A DNA stretch of 64,000 nt from Ettlia oleoabundans (GCA_019693395.1 JAAMXP010001782.1:1513-65512); one strand, 5' to 3'; numbered from the stretch's first letter, positions 16,238 through 28,700 are shown. Numbers and translations: made by a program. The notes: generated by a model from the letters alone, not told the origin.

Positions 16238-19200
16238 ATGAACGTGGCACTTTTGTTGGTGGGGCTGCTTGTGGCTTGCGCCGGTCAGGTGAGGAAGATC
16301 TCTTCAGCCAATCTGGCCCAATCCTGTTCTTTGGTGCCGCAACGGGCCGCGGACTAACGGCGCCGTGGTTGATGCTTGCTGCTTTTGGGGTGCAGGCCGC
16401 AGCGAGGGCGGATGGCGGAGTACGTGGGCACGGCAGCGGTGCCGGCCCTGCGGCTGGCAAGCGTCCGACTGCACCGCTGCAGCGACTGCAGCGTCTGGTG
16501 GCGCAAGCCAGGGAAGAAGTTATTGCCAACCAGACTGCAGCCATGGTACGGGTTGCACGGGAGGTGGTGAAAGGCGTGGTGAAGCGTGCCGATCACCAGC
16601 AGCCGGCGCCGGGGGTGGCGGCAAACATGCTCGAGACGCTGTCTCGCGCCGCCAAGGCGGCAGCACTTGTTCCGGTGCACCGTGGCCAGCTGATAGCAGA
16701 ACGATCCAAACTGTTGAATGCCCTTGGGCGCACTGAGGCAGCAAAGGAGGCCGCCGAGGCTGCAGCAGAGGTGTTCCGATCTGAGCTGTCTGAGTGGGCG
16801 GCCGGTCCTGAGGCAGGCACCCCTGCCAACGGCACCGCCAGCGAGGCACGCCAGCAGGCTGCCGCTGCTTTGGGAAGCCTGCTGGATGTAGCGGCCCTGT
16901 GGCGCCAGCTTGGGCGGGAAGAGGTGGCCAACAAGGTGCTGGCGGAAGCACTGCGTATCGCACCCCTCATCCCATCCACACCAAACTATCTGCGTGCAAT
17001 TGCCCAGCTGTCAGAGCTGACAGGTGAGCTGCGGGGCAGCTGTTGGTGGCATCAAGAGTAACCTTCAGGCTGGGCAAATGTGCGCCGTGCAGCCCGAAGC
17101 AGCCGTTGTCCATATGCGTAACAGCGCAACGGGCAGCAACGACAGTAACATACACTGCAAAGAGTCTCCGTTTGCCCATGCCTTTCATCAGTCCAGGCAA
17201 ATCCTGCGTGTTTTTACCTTGCCCTGTGATGCAGACGAGCAGCTTGATGGCGCACTGGCCTGTATGGCGGCTATAGAGCAGCCCGGGAGCCCGGTCGCTG
17301 CGCCATGTTCCTGGCTTAAATTGAAAAAGAAGAAAGCGGCTGACGGTGATGGCGGCAACGCCTCCGAGCCAGTAGCAGACCTGCACCGCCTCTACTATGC
17401 GGCGCACAGGGGCCTGCACGCCCGCAAGTAAGCGGCCAGCCTGAGAGCTCAGTCAAGCAGCTAGCCCAGACATGCTGAACACCAGGCACAAAGTATGGCA
17501 GAGTGATGCTGGGTGTGAACACTCGCACCAGTCATGCAGGTTGACCTGCTGTCGGTGGGGCCTGGATCGAATGGGTCGGCATCTTATGGACAAATTCCAT
17601 CAGACCACTTGTTGTACATGTTCCTGCTGCTGATCAAGATATCAAGGTTGACTCCTACACCTGCCCTGTGCCCCGTGCAGGCGTCATGCCGAGTCATGGC
17701 GGGCTCTGGAGCAAGCCAAGGTGCTGCACTACTCTAAGCACACCTACAAGTACCGTGACTTTGAGAAAATGGTGGATGATACAGAAAAGCTCTTCCCCTC
17801 CCCCGAGAGATTTTTGACGGCGGTGCAGGAGGAGGGCGCCAGCGAGGCTCCCGTCCCAAACAGCGCGCCAGCATGGTCTTGGGTGCAACTGTGGAACCTG
17901 TTGGCTAGCGGCAGCGCACGACTGCAGCGTTTGGTGGCAGACCTGTCGGGCCGGACATGGCACGCTAGAGGGGCAGCACCCAGTGGTGGCAACACTGCTG
18001 AGTCCGTTGACGACACTGAAGTTGAAGACGACGGTAACGCCGCCGATGCCACCTCTACTGGGGCCGACAGCGACGACGCAGAGGCAGACAGCCGTCGCGA
18101 AATGATTCCCATTTTTGTGTTGGGTCTGCCTCGCAGTGGCAGCACCCTGGCGGAGCAGATCCTGGCCAGGTGAGCACCAGTTGTTCGTTGGTGCATTCCT
18201 TCCTTACCTTGCGTTACTCCAGCAAACCTGTCTACCTGCACAGCTGCCTGCAATGTCGGTTGAAGGTGGGCTTGCGCCAAGCTGGGCCATCATTCTGAAT
18301 TTTGAATGGCTGTCTGCCCGTGTATGCAACTTGGCACTGTCTGCAGCCACCCACATGTGTACGGCGCAGGGGAGCACAGCAGCCTGCGGTTGGTGACAGG
18401 AAAGCTGCAAGACATGATTGGTGAGCAAAGGGCCAACAAGGCCTGGCGTTACTTAGCTCATAGGCCTTGTTGGCACCCACGGCTGCCAATCTGACAGGTG
18501 CAACCACCGCTTCTCCTACGCAACCTGCCGCTTGCACAGCCTTACTTGCCTGCCTCCCTGTTCCCTCCCCGTGCAGCCGGCAACGGCACTGTCACACGCT
18601 CCCAGCTAGCTCAGCTGCGCCGGCGTTACCTCAATGCCATGCGCTCCAAGATACCGGCAGAGCACCGAGGTGCTCGCTGGATGGTGGACAAGGCACTCAG
18701 CAACGCCTGGCTGGTGGGACACATTGCATTGATGATGCCACAGGCAAGCGGGGAGCCAGTGCTGGGCAGGGATGATGTAATGCGGGTGTGGTGAGGGGTG
18801 AGGCTTGGGCGCCATGGGATGCGCAAAGGGCATGCACGCGTGCTTGGCAGGGGTGGCCAGCCATGCAATTGTTCAGAACCAACCACCCCTATGTAGCCCC
18901 TCTTGCTGCAGGCTTGCGTGGTGCATGCTGTGCGGCACCCTGCTGACGCCTCCCTCTCCGCCTTTCAGCAGAGCTTCTTCCCGGAGAAGGTGCCCTGGTC
19001 CTTCAACCTCACAAGTGAGCCATTGAGCCCCATTGGGCAGAAAGGCCTGGGTGACCTGGGGCTTGGAAGTTGATTGCCACTGGCTCGTGGTTGTGTGCAA
19101 GGCAGGGGGGGGTCCTTTCTAGCTTGGGCAGGCAGCCACTATCACCATCCCGCCTCCACGCAGTCCGTCTCTCACCACCTCCTCAATCTGGCCAGCTTGT

Positions 19201-20487
19201 TCAGTGCTTGTGTGCTGCCTGGCGCGCTGGTGTTGCAGACGTTGCAGCTCACGTGAAGGCTCACCACCGCCTCATGGCGCATTGGGACCGTGTGCTGCCG
19301 GGCAGGGTGCTGCACCTGCACTACTCACACATGGTGGAGGCCCAGGTGAGGCTGAGCAGGACAAAGCCTCCCTGTACTGTCAATAAGTACTCAGTGCAGC
19401 AGAAGGGCCGATGAGTGTCGTGCAAAGCTGTCGCTGCTATCAACTTCAGACTTGAACGTGCTGACAATTAGTATGTTATGAGATCAAGGTGTGTGCCGAC
19501 CTGACAAGCAGCCCAGAGCTGAGGGCACATGCCGCACCCGTCTGTGGCACCTCCATCCCCGCAGGAGGCCACCACGCGGCGGCTGGTGGATCACTGCGGG
19601 CTGCCCTGGGACCCCGCATTCCTGCGCTTTTATGAGACCGAGCGCGCTGTGCAGACAGCCAGCCAACTGCAGGTGCACCCGGTGCAGCACTCAGCCCTGG
19701 GATGCTTGATGGGTGCCAGCTGCCCACCTCCTCTCTACATGTTGGGCGCAGGGCCTTGTTGTCAGGATGGCTGCACAGTGCTTCCACTCCCCCAGCTGCT
19801 ACCGCCTAATGATCGTATTGCCGCACATTCCTGTTCCTCGTTGATGATGAGCGCATGTGTCACTGTGCTGCTGCTGTTGCCTGCTTTCTGCCGGGGCGCA
19901 GGTGAAGAAGCCCATCTACCGCAGCTCCCTCAGCAAGTGGCCGGCATACAAGGAGGGGCTGGCGCCGCTGTTGATGGAGGCAAGTGGGCACCAACCACCT
20001 GCTGCAGCAGCCCGCACCTTCACCTGGCGCCAATGTCGTGCGGGATTCTACTCATCTCACAGCTGGGCAGTGAGTTGGCGCAAGGTGCTCACCATACCCT
20101 GACCCTTACTTTCTTCGTGCCCTCCTGTTGCAGCTGCGTGACACTATCCTGGCATATGAGCAGGCTGCAGGCCTGCCCTCCTCGCGAGAAGTGCTGGATC
20201 AGGTGCAGATGCAGCTATCACAGCAGCTGCAGCAGCAGGCGCTGTTGGAGCAGGATGACCGCCCCAGCGGCCAACAGGCGGTGCAGCAGGACGGTGCAGG
20301 TGCGGCAGTACAGGGCACAGAGGTGGCAGAGCCAGCAGACCCAGCAGAGGAGCAGGATAGCACAGGTGGGGTGGTGGCTGATGTGGAAATAGAGACGGGT
20401 GCTGGTGCCATTGGCGGCAGTGTAGAAGGAGAGGTGGAGGCGGGGGTGGAGGAGGCACCAGGCACCAAGGACCGAGAGGAGCTCTGA
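16238..20487 (+). CDS. Secretory-pathway sulfotransferase with N-terminal helical repeats
   Basis: A PAPS-dependent sulfotransferase of the Sulfotransfer_3 type, related to bacterial TPR-sulfotransferases and tyrosylprotein sulfotransferase. It starts with a signal peptide or anchor, MNVALLLVGLLVACAG, then an Ala-rich helical region like degenerate TPR repeats (LLDVAALWRQLGREEVA). The catalytic domain shows the 5'-phosphosulfate loop FVLGLPRSGSTLAEQIL, SHPHVYGAGEHSSL, the 3'-phosphate site VVHAVRHPADASLSAF and, near the end, KKPIYRSSLSKWP. The C-terminal tail (20150-20487) is a Gln-rich stretch followed by a long acidic Gly/Val/Glu-rich segment. About ten exons; the start is the ATG of the signal peptide. 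The substrate cannot be told from sequence. It converges on the Hsp20 gene. Confidence 0.85.
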
Positions 20488-20612
20488 CCATGGGACCAGC
20501 TGTTGGGACGACCACTCCTCACATTGCCGACGTTGTCAGGATTGACGTGTGTTTATTTTGCCATTATGTCCAACACTGCTCTTTGCACTGAATGTCTACA
20601 TGGTTGTGGTTG

Positions 20613-20617
20613 TGTAA
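20613..20617 (+). terminator. TGTAA-type poly(A) signal, sulfotransferase
   Basis: TGTAA lies 126 bases after the sulfotransferase stop, a normal spacing for green algae. Confidence 0.5.
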
Positions 20618-20771
20618 CTATCCGGCTGTAGGGCGAGACAAACAACTAGGTTCTAACGTCAGGCTGGGACCTCTCTGAAACTGGATTCCCTGGAGGTTCC
20701 TTTCCCTGGTGTGCTAGATGCCTAACAAACGCAGCAACAAACAGCCACAACGCAATATAAACTGCATGACC

Positions 20772-20784
20772 TTACACTTTTACA
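20772..20784 (-). terminator. Two TGTAA-type poly(A) signals, Hsp20 gene
   Basis: Two TTACA words (minus-strand TGTAA) occur about 170-180 bases behind the Hsp20 stop codon at 20954. Confidence 0.45.
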
Positions 20785-20953
20785 TGAAGAAGGCATCAGT
20801 ATAGCAGCTGGAGGATTACAACTATATGCAAAATACATCAGCTAAGTTAGAATCATCAGACGTTGCAACAGGAGCCATTAGTTGAAAAGTGTAGTGCAAA
20901 GGCTGATGGGAGCAACTAGAGTTTCGCGCAACCGCATTTAGGATTCAACGAGT

Positions 20954-22912
20954 CTAATCATCTAGTGAGCAGTCCTCAACACTACCGTCGGCATCCTCCC
21001 AGTCAGAGTCGCTGGCATTCCCTGCTGCAACCCTTTCCGCGGCACGCCTGGCAGCCTCCTTGGGGCTGGTAGTCGCCTTGCCCTCATCAGCCGCTCCTGG
21101 TGGGTCTGGCACTGCCGCCACACACTCCCCAGGGGCAGCGCTGGTGGCGCAGGTAGGGCTGGAGGGCGCCGCCTGCTGGTGCTGGCCACCTGGGTCAGCA
21201 AACCCAACAGTCTGCTGCTGCTGCTGCTGTGGCTGACGCCGGGAGACCACAACAACAGGCACGTCCTTCGCCTGCTGCTGCTCAGGCACCCCCTCGATTG
21301 GGACGATGCGCGGCTGGGGCACCGCTTGCTTCTGTCGCTGCACCTGATCATGAGTCCCCTGCTGCCCTAGCACCTTGCAGCTAGGCACAGCATGCAGCAA
21401 GTCTGGCGTTGCCTCAGCTGGCACCTTGCGCGGCTGCTGGCACTGCTCTGACCGCTCAACTGGCATGATGCGTGGCTGGGGTGCTGGCTGCTCCACCAAC
21501 TCAACTGGCACAGTGCGTGGGTGCTGACGCTGGGCAGTGACCAGTGTGGAGCAGCGGGGGACCTGCTGCTGGCAAGGGGCGGGGCAGGCTGGTGGCGCGA
21601 AGCTAGCTGACCATGCAGAGTGCTGCTGAGCCTGCAGTAAGGAGGCAGGTGGGTGAACAAAAGAGTGTGTTAGGAAACCATAAATGTGCTTGTAATGTGG
21701 CAAGGATACAACATGGACTACGAATCATGCCCATCCCATGCACTCAGTGCCTAGTTTGCGGCGTGCATGCACCTACACTGCGGAAGCATGAAGCACTTAC
21801 CCTCTGCTGATCCTGTGGCGGGTGGGCGTAGTTGCTGCTGCTACATTGCATGTCAACCACAGGTGCAGCAGTGGCATTGGTGGTGGCGACAGCCATTGTT
21901 GCCGGCCACTGAGCAGACGCGGGGGCTGGGTAAGTGATGCCCAATACCAAGGGGGCTGGGCGGGGGTGGGGGCTGAGGGTGGGCGAGGGTGGAAGGTAGC
22001 TACAGCCAGCGCCAACTGACATGGGTGCGGGGCGGGGCACTGGAGCAGAGCCCAGGACGTGCACCGGGGTGGCCGCAGGCTCAACTAGCACCAGGCGGAC
22101 ACGCTGAGAAGGCTGGGGCTTTGGCCGGTGGTAAGGGAAGAAGATGGACAGCACGCCTTCCTGCAAGCGCGGCATGATGTGCTGCCTGTCAATGTGGCTG
22201 GCCAGCTCCAGCGTGCGCTGGTAGGCGATGGGGCGCTCTGCACAGCGGCGAGGCAGGGAACCCAGGAAGTACACATTAAAGTTGGCCCAGACAAATGAGG
22301 GTTGGGGATGCAGCAGGCAAGGGGAATCTGAATACAAGAACCAAGGCAAGCAGAGTTTCGTTAGCCACAATGGGAAAGTTGTACAGCTGCAAGGTAGCGG
22401 CTGCTGATGGGTCCGCTTACCACTGACAGGCCAGTGCGAGGTGCCTGGCATGAAGGCGGTGATGCTAAACTTGTCTCCATGCAGCCTGAGCCTGCTCAGC
22501 ATTGGGAAGGGGAAGCGAGCAGGTCGGTAGAACCGTTGAGATGTGCAGAGCACAGCGGCCCAGGACACGGTGTGTGCATACATGTTTGTCAAGCCGCCTG
22601 ACGTCAACAGTCTGGGGCTAACCTGATGTCTTCAGATTTGAATGCACGTCCCACGGCGCAGGTGGCCAGCACGCCATCATCATAACGACTCGTTTCTACC
22701 TCGGGCACAGAAAGATGCCAGAAGCCGGCAGCGGGGTGCATGGCGGCGGATGGCGGGCAAAAGCGCGTACCGCGCGGCAGCGCACCGCAGCCCATAACAC
22801 CGCGGCTGGGATAGCCACTGCATGTGACAGGGCGAAAGGCACAATGCCAGTGCAGGTCCTCCAGCGGGTCGTCGAACCCCGTAAATAGCGGGCTGTGGAA
22901 GAGCAGGGCCAT
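20954..22912 (-). CDS. Oversized small-heat-shock-protein (Hsp20/alpha-crystallin) with repeated IXI-type motifs in the tail
   Basis: Four exons (22623-22912, 22421-22491, 21801 to 22327 or 22237, 20954-21631) give about 490-520 residues, against 150-200 for ordinary Hsp20 proteins. The start MALLFHSPLFTGFDDP matches plant class I-like N-termini. The alpha-crystallin domain is recognisable in RLHGDKFSITAFMP and the late block YQRTLELASHIDR followed by LQEGVLSIFFPYH. After it comes a Pro/Ala/Gln-rich tail of roughly 300 residues with PRTVPVE, PRIMPVE, PRKVPAE, PRIVPIE and KDVPVVV, which resemble the RTIPIT anchor of alpha-crystallins, and an acidic end. Exon 3 has two possible acceptors, both in frame. 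The upstream region has heat-shock elements and a TATA box. Family call is good; the meaning of the tail is inferred. Confidence 0.75.
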
Positions 22913-22985
22913 AACTTTAAATTTCGCGAGGCGCAATGTAATACCCGAAAGTGGAATTATAGCGAGCAGTAAGCGAAAGAAGGGC

Positions 22986-22994
22986 TTTAATATA
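22986..22994 (-). promoter_or_regulatory. TATA box of the Hsp20 gene
   Basis: TATATTAAA on the minus strand lies 74 bases before the ATG and between the heat-shock elements and the gene. Confidence 0.65.
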
Positions 22995-23009
22995 GGTACT
23001 GGGAGATAC

Positions 23010-23066
23010 TTCCAGAAGTGCCTCCACAGTGACCGTCTCCAGAACCACGCTCATGTTCTTCGAGAA
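23010..23066 (-). promoter_or_regulatory. Heat-shock element cluster of the Hsp20 gene
   Basis: There are two perfect TTCnnGAA pairs, TTCCAGAA (23010-23017) and TTCGAGAA (23059-23066), with a one-mismatch CTCCAGAA between them at 23037-23044 and an extra TTC at 23056-23058. They lie 98-154 bases before the ATG and upstream of the TATA box, the standard layout of a heat-shock-factor-driven promoter. The cluster falls in the 266 bases between the Hsp20 start and the WD40 stop. Confidence 0.75.
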
Positions 23067-23178
23067 TCTGCTGATGTTTGCCGCTGAATCACACCGACGC
23101 TTGCCTCTTGGGCATGCCCATCGTGGCCCAGTTGTAGAAGTGGCAGCCATTGCAGGATTCCATGTGCTTGCGGATGCT

Positions 23179-25327
23179 TCACCGCCACTTGACCAGTATT
23201 TGGCCTGAGGCATCGCTGCACACCACCAGCGTGTCACCTGCTCCCAGCGCCACCGCAGTGATGGGATACTGCGACCAAATTGAAGCTGCTGTAGCATTGC
23301 CCGTTCGGTGGCTTACCGGCAGATGCGCGTGCCGCTGCTGCTGCCACAAGTCCCAGCAGCTCAGAGCGCCGCTATGCGAGCCCCGCAGAACAAACCGCCC
23401 ATCTGAGCTAAGCGTCGGACGGCAGCTCAGGCCACGTTCCTCGCGATCGCCAGCGGCTGGTAGCAGCGTGCAGCACACACCGCCATCATCGGTGGTGCCT
23501 TCTCTGCCGCCAGCCAGCCACAGCTTGCACTCGCCGTCCACTGCCACTGTTAGCACGTGCAGCGCTGCTGGCAGTGGGAGAAGCATGTGAACTGAAGCGG
23601 CATGGCCTCCCTATAGGCATGGGCAGATAATTAACATGTTTTCAATCAGCCAACAAGGACCAAACATAGGAGCAGGCAGTTGGGCGGGTATGTTGAGGGT
23701 CGTTTTTGCAGGCATGCCCAGCTGCACAGCAACACCTGCAACCAGTCTGCAAGTCCACCCATTCACCCACCTGCCGGTGCACAAAGCTGCGGCTGGCTAC
23801 ATCCCACACAGGTCCCCCGCTGCTGCGCTGCTGCTCATAGCGCGCCGCCACAGCCGTTTCAGGCACAAATCCATCCTTGGAAGCTGGGGGGCTGGTGGGC
23901 GGCAGTGGCACTCCCCCACCATGCCAGCTGTTCCAAGTGTGCCGCTGGGGCGATGGCGACAGGCACAGCCGCATGTCTTCTCGGCTGCCCGACATCCTTG
24001 CAGAGCCAATGCCAGTCCCTGCAGTAAATCTGGGGTTGTGGTTTTGTGATGATGCTGCCCCCAACGCTGCTGCCGCTTCTTCCTGGGCCTCTGCTTCCTC
24101 TGCCTCCAGCTGGCGCCGCCGTCGCCTGCTGCCCGTGCTCCTAAGGGAGGCAGGCCGCCTCCAGGCAATGCGGCTGCTGCTATGCCCATGCTGGATGCTG
24201 TCAGCTTGTGTAACAGCCACAGCAGGCCCTCGCTCAAGCTGTCCAGGTGTGCTAGCGGCTTGCAGCTGTTGCGAGCTGTCTGGCAACCAGGTGGCGGCCA
24301 TAGGGTGAAGCACAGCCGTCCTTGCCTGCCCACCTGGCTTGATGCTACTGTTGCCGACATGTTCTGTGGTCTGGTCAATTTGGGCAGTTGCCACTGCAGC
24401 ACAGTACCTGTGGCAAGACGGTATTGTCCGCAGATCAAGCAGTAACGGGCCCCGCATATTGGCACTGGCCGCTGCCACCAGCAGGGCGGCATCATCGCCT
24501 GGAAGGAACGCCACAGAGGTAGCGGATAGCTGTAGCACTGCCAGCGGCTCGTGTGCAGATAAGTCCCATAGCTTGATAGTATGATCCTGCGAGCAGCTGG
24601 CTAGGAAGCCGCCGCAGCCGGAGAAGCAGCAGGCTGTGACGCTGCCGCTATGCATGAAGCAGGCCCGCTGTGCTGCCGCGTGCTGCCCTGCCCTGCAGTG
24701 AACTAGATCTCGCAGGTTCCAGAGGCGAATGCAACCACTTGCGTCTGCTGTTGCGAGCACGTCACTACGTGCGTGGATAGCCACGCTATTGATTGCAGCA
24801 GCGTGCAGGCGGTGGTTGCCCACCTACACAGAGAAAGCCGAGGTAGTGAAAACGGGCACATTGCGTGCATGGTTCATTCTTTCAACACATAATGTAGGTT
24901 TGTTTTCATTCCAACCCCTTCCGGCAGGGTTTGCTCACCAGTTCCAGGCCACCTGCTGGCACCATGTGCAAAGCCCAAAGCTTCACACGGCCATCATCGT
25001 CGGCACTGCAGCTGGCACCAAGCGAGCTACCAATCAAGCACCCACCAGCAAAGAAGCAAACCACAAAACCCAAGGTACTGCGTGATGTGTCTTTGTGACA
25101 CACTTGTAGCCCTGTCCCTCCTTTTGCTGGTCGGCCTGTTCGCCACACCTTGCAATGTGACTGCCGCCGTGCCCAGCAAAGAACACCTCAATGGCATTGA
25201 TAGCGCAAGCGTGGGCGAGTTTTCTATGATGCTGGTGCTCGTGAATGCTCTCTGACGGGGACACGATGGAAATTAGAGGGTGGAGGGCAAGCTGAGCACC
25301 GCACCGCCTCAGATGAGCGGGTTGCAT
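23179..25327 (-). CDS. WD40-repeat protein
   Basis: A beta-propeller scaffold with at least five recognisable blades: NAIEVFFAGHGG with CSADDDGRVKLWAL; AAINSVAIHAR with ATADASGCIRLWNL; SVTACCFSGCGG with ASCSQDHTIKLWDL; GHAASVHMLLP with VAVDGECKLWLA; and LSCWDL followed by QILVKW at the end. Between the central blades sits a long low-complexity insert (about 24450-23790) with an RRRRRQLEAEEAEAQEE stretch. Four or five exons; the first ATG in frame is 25327 (MQPAHLRRCG). The join at 23587-23600 (RQ to GGHAASVH) restores a blade. Without a diagnostic domain beyond WD40 I cannot assign a complex. It is in tandem with Hsp20 and divergent from the GT13 gene. Confidence 0.8.
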
Positions 25328-25737
25328 AGAAGGTGTCGCAATGTGCTGGTGGCGATGCGTTAAGGCGACTTCCAAGCAACGTCCGGATCACATCTCAATT
25401 CAAAGCTTTGCCCCGCCGTCTTACTGTACGGCCAAATTGTACTGTCGGCGACCCACTCTTGCAACCCAAATTTGCCGAATCCATCACTTGCCCCCAATAG
25501 ATATACATAACCTCTGCCGTGCAAGGATCAGCTGAGGAGGCAGGGGAGCCCACGCCTGGTCCAGGCCGCCTGGAAGTCCTGTCTAGCACAGGCACGGTGG
25601 CCAGCAAAGCCCCAGTGGATCATAATCAGCGAGATCTGATCGAGTCTGCCGCTAATCTACCAGCAGTGCAAGTGGCGGCCGGCTTCGAGGGCGCAGCTAC
25701 CGGCGGTCCGGCTGCCGCCACTGCCGGCAGAGCAGCC
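25328..25737. promoter_or_regulatory. Shared upstream region of WD40 and GT13 genes
   Basis: A 410-base divergent region. From about 25519 it is open in the GT13 frame (GSAEEAGEPTPGPGRLE and onward) with no ATG, so part may be coding through an undetected upstream exon. No promoter element was recognised. Confidence 0.4.
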
Positions 25738-28700
25738 ATGTTGCCAAGGCAGGCCGCTATTGTGACCCTAATCATATTCACGGGTCTCTTCACGTTTCAG
25801 TTGCTATGGACGCACGGTCAGCTGGAACAGCTGCGCAGCCTTGGCCGCCGAGGCCTGCGGCGGCGCGCCCTGCAGACCTCGGCAGCCTCACACACAACAG
25901 CCCTCCACACAGACAAATATGCGCTCAACCCACCCGGCTATAAAGCCACTGGCATGGATCGCACCATGTCAAGCGAGGATGCTGCTGAATCAAAAGTAAT
26001 GTCTGCAGCCGGCAAGGGCGAGGGTAACTTTGAGGCACTGCCCAACCCCGCCATTGTCGTCTTTGCCTACAACAGGGCGCACTACCTGAATCAAACGCTC
26101 CACTCCCTGATGGGCTTATCAGGCCTACAGCACTTCTCTGTCTATGTGTCACAGGTAGGGGCTGGGTGGCTAGCGGGTAAGCATTGCACTGCCGCTGGGT
26201 GCCTTGCAAGCGGCAGCATGCCACTGTTCCCAGCACTGCTCAATAGCTGAATGACCAACTACAGCCCTACCTTGCCATCCGCCTGAGCAAATTGACCCAC
26301 CACCCTCACTTGTGTACCACTGATTCTTCCAGGATGGCAATAACGCCACAGTGGCAGATGTTGCCACCCAGCTGGCCCCACATTTCCGTCGCCGGGCCCG
26401 CGGCTTTGACGTGTGGCAGAAGCACCCACGTGTGCCTGCGCTTGGCCTCAACCAGCCTGGGCACGCTTGGCTGGCGCAGCATTACAAGTGGGGAATAGAT
26501 CGCGTCTTCTTGGGGCACAACCACAGCCATGTGGTGATTGTGGAGGATGACATGATCTTCAGCCCAGGTGGGCCTCAGAATGTTGGTGATATTGTCGGTG
26601 TGATTGGCAGTTAGTTGGGGGTGTGATTGGGAGAGAGCACAAGTGGGTCGCCTACTTGGTCTGGCAGACAGTTTGTCTGTCCTGCTGCACCACCATAGCT
26701 TGCCCAACCACGGAGGCAAAACCTAAGGTCTCCTGATTGCACCCTGTCTTTCACCCACCCATTGCCACAGACTTCCTGCTCTATTTTGGATCCACTGCAC
26801 CGCTGCTGGACGCCGATCCTTCCCTCTGGTGCGTGTCTTCGTGGAACGACAATGGTTTTGGGACGGCACATGCTTGGAACATCAGCGCCCTTTTTCGCAC
26901 TTCCTACTTCCCAGGTGAGTCAGGTGGCGGGTCAGCGTGTGCATCGGAAAGCTGCCCTGCTCTTGGGTGTGTCTTGAGGAGTGGGGTGATTTGTGGCGGT
27001 GTCAGACGGGGATATGGGTGGGGAGAGGAAGCGCCTGCATGAGCCTATTGCAGACTCCTGGCACCTTGGCAATTATCACCCGGCAGTTGAAGTGTGCATG
27101 TCTGCAGGGCTGGGATGGATGATGAAACGGCAGCTGTGGCAAGAGCTGGGCCCAACCTGGCCGCTGGACCACTGGGTGAGCACAAAGCTGGTGGGGTCGC
27201 CACCTGGTTGTGGCCGCGATGTACCTGCAACGTTGGGTGGCATTGGTGTGTTTGAGTCTTTAGACTGAACACTGCCAACAAGGATAACGGCTGGAAGCAC
27301 TTTGTGCATTGACAGGTGTGGGCCGATCAACTTGAACCGTGCTTGATGTGTGGGCTGTGGGTGCAGGACCACTGGATGCGTGACGACGAGGTGTCCAAGG
27401 GCCGCGATTGCATATGCCCAGAGGTCAACCGCAACAAAAACATTGGAGAGGTATGCGCAACAGCGAGACGGGATGCACTGGGAAATCCTGTTAGCTGTGG
27501 GTGCATCGAGGCGTAGCCTGCTGGCGCAGCAGCCACCTGCAATGCATTGAGAATTCAGCGTCCAGTCGGCCTGTACTTCCTTGCTCTATATTTATGCTGG
27601 TATTTAAGTTCCAACTTTGAGCTTAATAATTCTCCCCCTGGTGTTCAAGCTTATTATTCCTTGCCCTGATATCTGCAGGTGGGTGCCAACATGAACAAGC
27701 AGGCCTTCAAGCGCTATCTGCAGACCATGGCATGGAACAAGGACCAGGTGGTGAGTACGCAGCACGTGCTGCACCTGCCCCCGTTTTCAACACTGCCAAC
27801 CGCTGAGCCAACGTTGTCAACCGCACCCCGCACATGAACCCCTGCATTTCTCCCAGCTCCTACCCTCCAGCTCGCTTTGCCTTTGCCTGCGCTCTGCGCT
27901 CCCAGTCCTGAGAGATGAGCCCCCACTCGCAGGTCACTGATTGGGGCGACTTATCTCGCCTCATGCACCGCCCTTACACTGAGCACATGAAGTCCTTGAT
28001 AGCATCTGCACAGCCAATGGACATGCAGCTTCTGGGGCCGTACACGGCACGCAAGCAGGGGCCAAAGCCGCAGCGGGGGGCAGTCTATGTTGTGTATTAC
28101 ACAATTGAACAGTACACGCGGCTGGCGATACGCATGAAGCTCTGGCCCTATCCGCGTGGGCACTTCCAACACATTGTCAGCATGCCCTGGCTGTGAGTGA
28201 GCAGGGGGGCTGGATAAGACTGCTGCTAGTGGACGTTGCATGCCCGGGCGACCCGCCACTCATCGCCCGCCTGGCTACCGCTCGGCCGCCTTTCTGCTTA
28301 TTAAGCTGAGGGGTCCACCTTCCCTGGACAGCTGTGCATTAGTGTCGCCTGTTTCATAGGCCCAAACTGCCCTCTTGCTTGCACCGCAGGGGAGCCCGCT
28401 TCCTGCTGGCTGACCGCCGCTTCTGCCCGTTGATACCAGAGGAGCATCAGCTCAAGCCCGGCCCCGGCATGCAGCCTGTGGCTGGAAGGCAGGCCCAGAG
28501 CTGCACAGATGTTTGTGCAGAGCAGGGCATGCTGTGCGGCAAGTCTGACTTCTGGTACCTGAACACCTGCTCAGGTGCAAGGGCGGGGCATGGCTGGCGG
28601 CTTGCTTGCTATGTGTGCCACTATCGATATGCAGCATGTGTTGTGAGCTAGCAATGGCAAGGACTGATTTTGTGGATTGGAATGGAGTTTGTGAGTCACA

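Larger units (their letters stand above)
20488..20953. other. Convergent intergenic region with opposing poly(A) signals
   Basis: A 466-base, relatively AT-rich region between the sulfotransferase and Hsp20 stops. It has TGTAA at 20613-20617 for the plus gene and TTACA at 20772-20776 and 20780-20784 for the minus gene, so here the two 3' ends need not overlap. Confidence 0.5.

Noticed and set aside
20144..20522. Proline-rich minus-strand frames opposite the sulfotransferase tail
   Set aside because: They mirror the acidic, repetitive coding tail on the plus strand.
25519..25737. GT13 start at the GTG at 25519
   Set aside because: Nuclear genes rarely start at GTG; the ATG at 25738 gives a normal type II anchor. 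The open frame is noted as a possible extension only.
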